Of a stretch of 8,053 bases of DNA, positions 1 through 6,019 are shown in pieces. Position numbers and translations under genes: made by a program. The DNA comes from Gemmatimonadota bacterium (lineage in GTDB: Bacteria; ARS69): contig BQJX01000100.1 of assembly GCA_021604925.1 (NCBI GenBank), positions 1-8,053 on the forward strand, in the 5' to 3' direction. The notes under the pieces were generated by a model that worked only from the letters and a program-made list of their open reading frames with translations, did no database searches and was not told the DNA's origin. The first letter of the stretch is position 1. Every line of letters starts with the position of its first letter.

Positions 1-6
1 TGGATC

Positions 7-573
7 CTAAGGTAGCGTCTCCGTCCCGAGCGGATAGCGGAACGAAACGCGACGATACGACTGCCGACCGATCGTGACTCCCTCCAGGACGGCGTCGAAT
101 CCGGCCTGGCCTTCCAGCTTGCGATGGGCGGCCTGGTAGAACGCGGTGTCGCCCAGCTGTTCGCCCGTCTCCGAGTCCCCCTGGGCAAAGAGCACCATCG
201 CGAATTCCTCCGCGTCCGTGGTGATCTTGGCGAAGACCATTTCCTGCTGGAGTCGCTTCGGCTTCCCGGCCTCGCCGTCCAGAACGTACATGGTGAGCAA
301 TCCGGTGGCCGGTTCCAGCACGAACTCGAGATGCGCGTGGTCCTCGCCCAGCGGAACCAGCGCGCCGCCGTGCTTCGGCTCATGGCGACCACGATGCGGA
401 CCCCCCGCACCCTCGATCGCGGGCACCTTCTCCAGGATCGGCGCTTGCGGGGTGGCGACTCGTTCGCCTCCCGCATCAGGGTGCACGGCTTCCCGCTTCT
501 CCGCGGGGACGGCTCCGCCGGGGAGCGAGGCTCCCATCACCAGGATTGCCGCCAACAGGATGACTCGGCTCAC
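7..573 (-). CDS. Small exported His-rich protein, function unknown
   Basis: This is a 188-residue protein that I cannot assign to a named family. The N-terminus is a typical Sec signal peptide: a short basic start (MSR), a hydrophobic core at residues 4-15 and an AVPA-type cleavage site near residues 21-24. There is no lipobox cysteine. A histidine-rich patch follows (H60, H64, H68, H79, H81), around the motif PKHGGALVPLGEDHAHLE. From memory, similar GG-x-L-x-x-LG-D-H-x-A-H-L-E segments occur in periplasmic proteins of Planctomycetes and relatives, sometimes near metal-efflux genes. Metal binding is therefore a reasonable guess, not a result. The start is GTG at 571-573, chosen because a very strong Shine-Dalgarno sits 4 bases upstream. 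An in-frame extension to 1023 would overlap the esterase gene and lacks such a signal. It is last in the operon, 29 bases after the esterase stop, and the only member with an export signal. Confidence 0.75.
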   Translation of the reverse strand: MSRVILLAAILVMGASLPGGAVPAEKREAVHPDAGGERVATPQAPILEKVPAIEGAGGPHRGRHEPKHGGALVPLGEDHAHLEFVLEPATGLLTMYVLDGEAGKPKRLQQEMVFAKITTDAEEFAMVLFAQGDSETGEQLGDTAFYQAAHRKLEGQAGFDAVLEGVTIGRQSYRRVSFRYPLGTETLP

Positions 574-577
574 GATG

Positions 578-586
578 ACCTCCTCC
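578..586 (-). promoter_or_regulatory. Strong Shine-Dalgarno that fixes the GTG start at 573
   Basis: The minus strand reads GGAGGAGGT followed by CATC and then GTG. This is a near-perfect anti-16S match at short spacing and the strongest ribosome-binding site in the window. It rules out the long upstream in-frame extension as the translation start. The surrounding 29-base gap (574-602) shows no terminator hairpin. Confidence 0.8.
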
Positions 587-602
587 AAAGGATGCAGAGT
601 GC

Positions 603-1334
603 CTACTTCGTCAACTCGTCCAGGTACTGCGGGAACATCTTGCGCCAGAGCGGCCAGTCGTGCTTCCACTCCGGCCCCCAGGAATCGACGCGATTGGGAA
701 TGCCGCGATCGCCCAGCATCTTGGCCGCCCGCCACGACTCCCCGATGTCCTCGGCTTCTCCCTCGCCGGAGGCGAAGAGAACGTAGCGCGTGCGCAACCG
801 CTCCAGGTGCGACTCGGACAGCCGCTCCATGAAGTGAACCGGCGACGACCCGCGGAAGTCGGGACCCGGGTCCCCGTCCTTCACGAACTTGGTCAGGTCG
901 AAGGTTCCACTCATGCAGAGCGCATGCGAGAAGACGTCCGGGTAGCGGACCACGTGCGCCAGGGCGTTGAACGCCCCGATGGACGATCCCGCCGTGATGA
1001 TCTCCACGTCGTCGGTCTGGCAATCCGCGCGGATCGCGGGAACCACCTCATGGTAGACGTACTCCTGGAACTGGTCCTGGACCCAACCGCGATGCCGGGG
1101 AGATCCCTCCTGCGTGACGAGCGCGCGACCCGCCACGCTGTCGCACGAGTAGATCTTCACGCGGCCCGCCTTGAGAAGCTCGCCGGCCACGTCGATCATG
1201 TAGAAGCGCTCCACCTCTTCGGCGTCGCCGCCGGCCGTGGGAAACAGAAGCACCGGGCGGCCGAATGTCCCCCAGCGGACCAGGGTCACCTCCTCCTGCA
1301 CCCGCTGCGACTTCCACTTCGTCACGTGCTTCAT
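603..1334 (-). CDS. Esterase-D-type alpha/beta hydrolase, single domain
   Basis: This 243-residue protein has the fold signature of the esterase D / COG4947-like group of serine hydrolases. The nucleophile elbow is GSSIG at residues 116-120 (Ser118), directly after a beta strand (VEIITA) and followed by the helix AFNALAHVV. A late histidine, H225 in the WKHDW segment, fits the catalytic base. The acid is probably one of the Glu/Asp residues in GEGEAED (190-196), but I cannot fix which. The early strand PVLLFPTAGG (27-36) fits the oxyanion region. There is no signal peptide, so it is probably cytoplasmic, and the substrate is unknown. The start ATG overlaps the upstream stop as ATGA and has no good ribosome-binding site, so translation is probably coupled to ATP-grasp B. 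Although both are esterase-fold, it differs from the larger esterase at 2655-3812 in lacking the N-terminal beta domain. Confidence 0.85.
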   Translation of the reverse strand: MKHVTKWKSQRVQEEVTLVRWGTFGRPVLLFPTAGGDAEEVERFYMIDVAGELLKAGRVKIYSCDSVAGRALVTQEGSPRHRGWVQDQFQEYVYHEVVPAIRADCQTDDVEIITAGSSIGAFNALAHVVRYPDVFSHALCMSGTFDLTKFVKDGDPGPDFRGSSPVHFMERLSESHLERLRTRYVLFASGEGEAEDIGESWRAAKMLGDRGIPNRVDSWGPEWKHDWPLWRKMFPQYLDELTK

Positions 1335-2623
1335 GTGGTCACCGTGGAGCTTCGGGGCACCGCCACGCGCGTGGTCCCGGGCGCCCCGGGAGGTTCGTCC
1401 TTCCGATACTGCTGGATTCGTTCCCAGAACAACTCAGTGAACTCCTCGATCTCGTCTTCGGGATAGAGCGCCGTGACCTTCTTCCGCACCGCCTCTTTGG
1501 CCGTGTCCGTGGCGAACCACTGGTCCGCCACCTCGTCCAGGTGCGAGAGATGCGTCTGGCAGAACTCCTCGAAGCGGTCCGTCTCCATGACGTCGTGCGC
1601 GATTGCCGCGTACGCGGCGAGTTTCTCGCGGTAGCTTCGATCGGTGTCCGCGATCTTGTAGTACGGCGCCCAGTTCAGGTTGAGCGCCCGCTGCCGTCGC
1701 ACCGCCGCATTGAAGAGGGACCAGCGCAGGCTGGCCTTGATCAACCAGGGGAAGTGGTAGTGCAACGACGTGACCTGCGAGTCGGGGCACGGATTGGCGA
1801 AGTCGATCGGATACCACACGCCGGCCTCGCCGCGCAGCGCCTCGCACGAGTTGAAGTCCCACCCGAAGAACGAATTGATGGTGAGCACCATGTCGAGCAG
1901 GAGCGCACGGTCGTCCGCGTCCATGAAGTCCGTCTCCATGGTGTAGCGATCGTGCAGCGGCGCCCCGGGATCATAGAGCACGGTGCGCACCTGGGGTCCC
2001 AGCCCCACCGAACGGACGAACAGGTCGTGCGGGTCCACCGCCCGCTGCAGATGCATCACGTGCCGACCGCTCTGCTCGTAGGCCGCCTTCAGCGCCGCCG
2101 CGTCGTCGATGCGGCTGACTCCCACCCAGCCCCCGCCATCGTACGGCTTCATGTACATCGGGTAGCCGAGGCGATCCCCGATCTCGTCCAGATTGAACAT
2201 GCGCGCGTAGCGTTCCAACGTGGGCTTCAGATCCGGCGTCTGCTCGTACTCCTTGGGCGGAACGAGCCAGGTCTCGGGGATCGGAAGCCCCAGACGCATC
2301 ATGGCGCAGTAGGAGGTCTGCTTTTCCATGGACTGGATCGACCACGGGTTGTTGAAGACATAGACGCCGTCCATGAGGACGGCCTTCTTGATCCACTCGC
2401 GGCGCGACGTGTACCAGTGCGTGAGCCGATCAATGACCACATCGTACGGATTGGCCTGGCGGAGATCGAACGGCTCGATCGTGACCCGCTCCACCTCGAA
2501 GGTCACCGAATCCCCGTCCATCGGAATCGACAGGTCCAGGAGCTTCAGGATCTCTTCGTAGGCAATGGGCCAGCAGATGTCGGCCCCCAACGAGAGGCCG
2601 ATCTTGCGGGTGACGATGGACAT
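1331..2623 (-). CDS. ATP-grasp protein B (RimK/glutathione-synthetase-type)
   Basis: This 430-residue protein is probably an ATP-dependent carboxylate-amine ligase, activating a carboxylate as acyl phosphate and joining it to an amine or similar nucleophile. An N-terminal domain with the strand/turn PYDVVIDRLTHWY (59-71) precedes SIQSMEKQTSYCAMMRLGLPIPET (95-118), the usual helix leading into the ATP-grasp fold. The nucleotide-binding lysine is K159 in YPMYMKP, followed by a glycine-rich loop YDGGGWVG (161-168). DFNSCE (256-261) and YPIDFANPCPDSQ (271-283) are candidate metal-binding acidic and Asn residues. About 150 residues follow the core, largely helical and charged, ending in a Pro/Thr/Ser-rich tail (411-430) that looks disordered. 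Substrates are unknown. A good AAAAGGA site lies 5 bases before the ATG. It begins 31 bases after the Fes-like gene ends and overlaps the following esterase by 4 bases. It is not detectably close to ATP-grasp A or C by eye. Confidence 0.85.
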   Translation of the reverse strand: MSIVTRKIGLSLGADICWPIAYEEILKLLDLSIPMDGDSVTFEVERVTIEPFDLRQANPYDVVIDRLTHWYTSRREWIKKAVLMDGVYVFNNPWSIQSMEKQTSYCAMMRLGLPIPETWLVPPKEYEQTPDLKPTLERYARMFNLDEIGDRLGYPMYMKPYDGGGWVGVSRIDDAAALKAAYEQSGRHVMHLQRAVDPHDLFVRSVGLGPQVRTVLYDPGAPLHDRYTMETDFMDADDRALLLDMVLTINSFFGWDFNSCEALRGEAGVWYPIDFANPCPDSQVTSLHYHFPWLIKASLRWSLFNAAVRRQRALNLNWAPYYKIADTDRSYREKLAAYAAIAHDVMETDRFEEFCQTHLSHLDEVADQWFATDTAKEAVRKKVTALYPEDEIEEFTELFWERIQQYRKDEPPGAPGTTRVAVPRSSTVTT

Positions 2624-2628
2624 CGCGT

Positions 2629-2635
2629 TCCTTTT
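2629..2635 (-). promoter_or_regulatory. Ribosome-binding site of ATP-grasp B
   Basis: The minus strand reads AAAAGGA, 5 bases before the ATG at 2623. It sits in the 31-base gap (2624-2654), which otherwise holds nothing I recognise: no hairpin and no T-run. Confidence 0.65.
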
Positions 2636-2654
2636 GAGCGGGACAGGCTACCTT

Positions 2655-3812
2655 CTATTCATACACCATCCAGAGGGGCCCCGGATACAGCCACGAGAGC
2701 CCCTCCCGCAGGCGATCGCGCCAGTTCTCCCAGTTGTGCCCGTCCCGCGCTTCCACGTAGCGGATGTCCATGCCGGCCGCCTGCAGCAGCGGAACCAGGG
2801 AGCGGTTCTCGTAGATGAGCGACTCGTAGGTGCCGCAGCTCACGAAGACGCGATCGGCAATCCGGACCGGTTCGTCGCGATATCGGTTCACGAGGTCCAC
2901 CACGGAGTCGAACACGGGGCCGCGCTCGTTCACGCCCACATCCGAGAACGCAAACGAGCCCGACTGGAGCAACAGCCGACCGAACAGGTCGGGGTACCGA
3001 ACCGCCGCCGAGAAGCACGCCACCGCGCCGAAGCTGGCGCCCATGAGGCACCTCCCGGACCGGGTGCCTTCCAGCGGAAGGTCGCGTTCCAGCTGCGGCA
3101 CCAGTTCCTCCGCGACAAAGCGATCGTGCGGCTCGTAGTCCGCGTACTCCACCAGTCGCCGCTCGGAGTCGATCAGCGCCACGATCATGCCGGGGATCTC
3201 GAGACGGTGAATGAGATTGTCCAGGATGGTCTTGAGGCCCGAGTAGTTCAGGTAGTCGGGCCCGTCGTGGGCCACGACCAGCGGGTAGCGGCGCGTGGTA
3301 CGGTACCGTGCCGGATAGTAGAGCTGCACGGTGCGCGGACCACCCAGCGCCTCGCTGTCCACCGTGATCTCCTCCATCGTTCCCGGACGGGCGTCCGGAT
3401 CCTCCCGGGTCCAGTCCGGCTCCTCGTGACCGGCCGTGTGGCACACCGAATTCGCGCCGAACGGGTCCCGCGCGCGGTCATCGTTCAGCGGATCCTCGAT
3501 CCACTGGCGCTGGTTGCCGTAAACGATTTCGAACTTGTACTCCACGCGGGAACTCTCGGGCAGCTGCACGGTCACGCACCAGAGATCCGAATGCGCGATC
3601 CGGCGGAGCGGCTGCGACGAAGGCAACCCGTAGATCCAGTGGCGCAGGTTGACCGCCGAAGCGTCGCCGCGCCAAACGAACGTGACGCTGGTCCCTTCCA
3701 CGATCGGGAAGTCGTGCGCGGCCAGGAACGCGTCCACGGTCGCCCGCGACACGATCCCCCGTTCCAGCTCTCGAATCGCGAGACGGCCCCTCGGCGGATC
3801 GTTCACGCCCAT
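2655..3812 (-). CDS. Enterochelin-esterase-like hydrolase with N-terminal E-set domain
   Basis: This 385-residue, two-domain protein has the architecture of Fes/IroD-type esterases. Residues 35-125 look like the early-set beta domain found in enterochelin esterases and, more distantly, in CBM48 glucan enzymes: TSVTFVWRGD, then the segment ending YKFEIVYGN, then WIEDPLNDDRARDPFG. The C-terminal alpha/beta hydrolase domain has strand YPLVVAHDG (176-184), nucleophile elbow GASFGA (258-263, Ser260), a likely acidic residue in the CGTYE segment (326-330) and catalytic His359 in DGHNWENW. There is no signal peptide, so it should act in the cytoplasm. Known Fes enzymes hydrolyse the ester bonds of tri-catecholate siderophores. 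Here no catechol, NRPS or iron-transport genes are visible, so the substrate is open. The ATG at 3812 overlaps the upstream stop as TGATG, implying re-initiation. A GTG directly upstream (3813-3815) is an alternative start, one residue longer. Confidence 0.88.
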   Translation of the reverse strand: MGVNDPPRGRLAIRELERGIVSRATVDAFLAAHDFPIVEGTSVTFVWRGDASAVNLRHWIYGLPSSQPLRRIAHSDLWCVTVQLPESSRVEYKFEIVYGNQRQWIEDPLNDDRARDPFGANSVCHTAGHEEPDWTREDPDARPGTMEEITVDSEALGGPRTVQLYYPARYRTTRRYPLVVAHDGPDYLNYSGLKTILDNLIHRLEIPGMIVALIDSERRLVEYADYEPHDRFVAEELVPQLERDLPLEGTRSGRCLMGASFGAVACFSAAVRYPDLFGRLLLQSGSFAFSDVGVNERGPVFDSVVDLVNRYRDEPVRIADRVFVSCGTYESLIYENRSLVPLLQAAGMDIRYVEARDGHNWENWRDRLREGLSWLYPGPLWMVYE

Positions 3813-4798
3813 CACGTGGCCATCTCCCGTACCGTACCTTCGCTGGTCAGCATTCGAACTCCTGTCTCCGCCGTCCATCCGTTCTGATCGAGAATCACGG
3901 CGCCCCCGTCGTCGAGAATCACGCACCGTGCGGGCAACATGCGCCGGGCGAAGCGGGACACGCGGTCCGGATCGTCCAGCCGCAGTCGGCGCTGCGCGTG
4001 CGGAAGGGCCACCAGGTTGAGCGCCAGGCCCAGGCCGGTCTCCATCACCTCGGCGTTGCCCGCGCCCTGCGGCGGGCTGTCGTGGTACAGAATCACGCGC
4101 TCCGTCATGACCATGGCCCCGGCCGACCACCCGATGACGGGGAGCGTCTCCGGCAGCAGCCCCAGAATGTCGAAGAGGCGCAGTCGATTCAGCAGGACGG
4201 CCACGTGCCCTCCGGCGATGGCCAGCGCCACGCTCTCCCCGATCAGCTCGCCGATCTCATGGCGTTCCCGCTGCACCACCTCCCGGTTCGCCAGATCCAG
4301 GAGGCTCTCGTGTTCGTCGTGCACGGCCTGCACTCGCGCGACGTGTTCGCGGTCCAGGTCGCTCACCGCCTGAAGCGCCTCCGCCCGACTCTCGCAGAGG
4401 ACGTCGTCGTCGCCGGGACGCAGTTCCAGCTCGGTCACCGCCGCCATGGCGTGGCCCAGTCGCACGTCGTACAGACGCTGCAGTCGCCGAAGCACGGCCT
4501 GACGCTTGCGGTGCCGCTTGGACAGATCCGGATCCGCGTCGAACGCTCGCTGGGCCCGGAAGTGCAGGCGCAGCGGGACCGTGTCGTCGCGCAGGTGGTG
4601 GTGGAGCTCTTCCACTTCCTCTTCCCGCTCCTGCCAGCCCGCCGTCACCACGGCGATCTTGCCGCGGATGCCCTGCGCATCCATCACGGCGGCCAGGTTG
4701 GGCGACGTGCGCTGCGGACCCAGGAGGATGAGCTTGCGCTTCCCGGAGGCACAGGGCTCGTGGCTCTTCAAACTCGAAGCGACCGCGGTCAGCGTCAT
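3812..4798 (-). CDS. S51-family peptidase-like protein (PepE/cyanophycinase fold) with large helical insert
   Basis: This 328-residue protein belongs by motif to the class-I-glutamine-amidotransferase-like S51 group (dipeptidase E, cyanophycinase). The nucleophile motif is VIGWSAGAMV (221-230, Ser225), nearly as in PepE. A GLGLALNLVALPH stretch (255-267) gives the expected catalytic His267, matching the PepE and cyanophycinase pattern. KLILLGPQR (22-30) is the first core strand. Known S51 enzymes cut Asp-X dipeptides (PepE) or cyanophycin (CphB). Residues roughly 55-190 are very rich in Glu, Arg, His and Leu and look like charged helices. PepE (about 230 residues) and CphB (about 270) have no comparable segment. 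The substrate is unknown; regulatory or non-proteolytic roles remain possible. The ATG overlaps the stop of ATP-grasp A as ATGA, with a moderate GAAGGTG site upstream, and its stop overlaps the Fes-like start. Confidence 0.82.
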   Translation of the reverse strand: MTLTAVASSLKSHEPCASGKRKLILLGPQRTSPNLAAVMDAQGIRGKIAVVTAGWQEREEEVEELHHHLRDDTVPLRLHFRAQRAFDADPDLSKRHRKRQAVLRRLQRLYDVRLGHAMAAVTELELRPGDDDVLCESRAEALQAVSDLDREHVARVQAVHDEHESLLDLANREVVQRERHEIGELIGESVALAIAGGHVAVLLNRLRLFDILGLLPETLPVIGWSAGAMVMTERVILYHDSPPQGAGNAEVMETGLGLALNLVALPHAQRRLRLDDPDRVSRFARRMLPARCVILDDGGAVILDQNGWTAETGVRMLTSEGTVREMAT

Positions 4799-6018
4799 CG
4801 TGCGTGCACCTTCACGGTTTCGCCCACCCGGTTCAACATGGCGCGCAGTTCGTCGAAGTCCGGGTGGCGCATTCGCAACCATGCGTTGGCCATGTAGCCG
4901 GCCTCCACGCCCTGGGTCGGCGTGCCCGGATTGGGCAGGTGGAAATCGATGATCCACTCGCCGTACTCGCGCTGGATCTCGTCGAGCCCGTCGATCGTGG
5001 AGATCGTTCCGTCCTGGTCCGGACGCAGCGTGATGATTCCGGCGCTGTAGCGGCGCGACGGCGCCCGCGAGGTTCTTCCCCAGCAGATGGCCATGGCCCA
5101 TTCCGCGTAGAGATCCATCTCGTTCGCGGCGCAGTACAGATCCCACGCCCCCACGCCCGGCGGTCGACAGCCGATCTCGGAGAACTTCAGACCCTTGGGA
5201 CCGAAGAACCACTCCATGTGGGTGGGCGCCGTGTCGATCTTCAGCGCCTCGATCACCTGGCGCCCGAGTTCGCGAACTTCCTGGTAGTCCTTGGCCGTGT
5301 CGATGCGGTTCGTCACGATGAACTGCGGCGAGATCCAGCGCGTGCGCATGGCCTCGAGCACGTTCGGGTAGTAGTGTGTCACGAAGTCGTGCGTCACCTT
5401 CCCGTCGACCGTCATGGTGTCGTAGAAGCCCTCGTGCCCCTCCACGAACTCCTCGATGGCGACCGACTCGCCGTGCGCCAGGCCGCTGGCCTGGATCGCG
5501 ACCTCCAGTTCCGCGTCGTCCGTCACCTTGTGCGTGCCCGAAGCTCCGGCCCCGCCGCGCGGCTTGATGATCAGCGGATACCCCACCCGACCCGCGAACT
5601 CCCGCGCCTCCTCCGGCGTGCCGGCACCGGTGGATTGGGCCGTGGCCACGCCGGCGTTGCGCAGGATCTCCTTCATCGTGGGTTTGTCGCGGCACGCCCA
5701 CGTGGTCTCCACGGAGGTGCCCGGAATCCCGCACGCCTCCCGCACCTTGGCGATCGGCATCACGTGCGCTTCGACCGTCGCCTCCATGCGGTCCACCGGC
5801 GCCTTCGCCTGGATCCGCCGGACGGCCTCGGTCATCTCGCTCTCGTTGCAGACCGATCCCACGCGTTCGTACGCGACCATCTGATTGCGCAGATCCGCGG
5901 GCAACGCCTGCAGCGGCCGTTCGCCAATGCCGGTTACCTTGGCCCCCACGGCGTGCAGGCCGCGCACGAACTCCATCTGGTTCGCGGGGAACGCCGGTTC
6001 GACGAAGATCACGTGCAT
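4795..6018 (-). CDS. ATP-grasp ligase A (carboxylate-amine ligase type)
   Basis: This complete 407-residue ATP-grasp protein resembles the carnosine-synthase / L-amino-acid-ligase / biotin-carboxylase-like branch. It has a Rossmann-like N-terminal domain (MHVIFVEPAFPANQ, start of a nucleotide-fold strand). RDKPTMKEIL (110-119) leads into the ATP-grasp domain. The ATP-binding lysine is K152 in GYPLIIKP, followed by the glycine-rich flap GGAGASGT (155-162), the adenine/ribose-contacting EEFVEG (189-194), and metal-ligand candidates E269 (HMEWFF) and E281 in EIGCRPPG (281-288). The usual Asn of E-[IV]-N-x-R is Gly here. It most likely joins an amino acid or other carboxylate to an amine, but substrates cannot be read from the sequence. 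There is no signal peptide. The start has a GGAGGT site 5 bases upstream, inside the last codons of glgA, and only one base separates the two genes. It is a paralogue of the divergent gene at 7592. Confidence 0.88.
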   Translation of the reverse strand: MHVIFVEPAFPANQMEFVRGLHAVGAKVTGIGERPLQALPADLRNQMVAYERVGSVCNESEMTEAVRRIQAKAPVDRMEATVEAHVMPIAKVREACGIPGTSVETTWACRDKPTMKEILRNAGVATAQSTGAGTPEEAREFAGRVGYPLIIKPRGGAGASGTHKVTDDAELEVAIQASGLAHGESVAIEEFVEGHEGFYDTMTVDGKVTHDFVTHYYPNVLEAMRTRWISPQFIVTNRIDTAKDYQEVRELGRQVIEALKIDTAPTHMEWFFGPKGLKFSEIGCRPPGVGAWDLYCAANEMDLYAEWAMAICWGRTSRAPSRRYSAGIITLRPDQDGTISTIDGLDEIQREYGEWIIDFHLPNPGTPTQGVEAGYMANAWLRMRHPDFDELRAMLNRVGETVKVHAR

Positions 6019-6019
6019 C

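Noticed and set aside
574..1023. N-terminal extension of the exported His-rich protein into the esterase gene
   Set aside because: The extension is out-of-frame reading of the esterase gene; a strong GGAGGAGGT site and a signal peptide fix the start at 573.
2624..2654. Possible terminator or separate promoter between the Fes-like gene and ATP-grasp B
   Set aside because: No hairpin with a T-run and no convincing -35/-10 pair; only a ribosome-binding site is visible.
1265..2818. Long open frame on the plus strand opposite ATP-grasp B
   Set aside because: It mirrors the codon pattern of the real gene in GC-rich DNA, its translation is Arg/His/Val-rich and shows no family motif, and the minus-strand gene has clear ATP-grasp motifs.
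2655..3812. Siderophore (enterobactin) utilisation locus
   Set aside because: Only the hydrolase architecture points there; no catechol synthesis, NRPS, TonB receptor or iron-transport gene is present in the window.
2565..3887. Long open frame on the plus strand opposite the Fes-like gene
   Set aside because: Low-complexity Arg/Val/His translation typical of an antisense shadow; the opposite strand has the intact catalytic motifs.
4799..5734. N-terminal extension of the S51 gene into ATP-grasp A
   Set aside because: The extra residues are out-of-frame reading of ATP-grasp A; the ATG at 4798 with ATGA coupling and a nearby GAAGGTG fits better.
3812..6018. True cyanophycin synthetase/cyanophycinase pair
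   Set aside because: The ligase has 407 residues and lacks the Mur-ligase half of CphA, and the peptidase motif (GWSAGA) is closer to PepE than to CphB.
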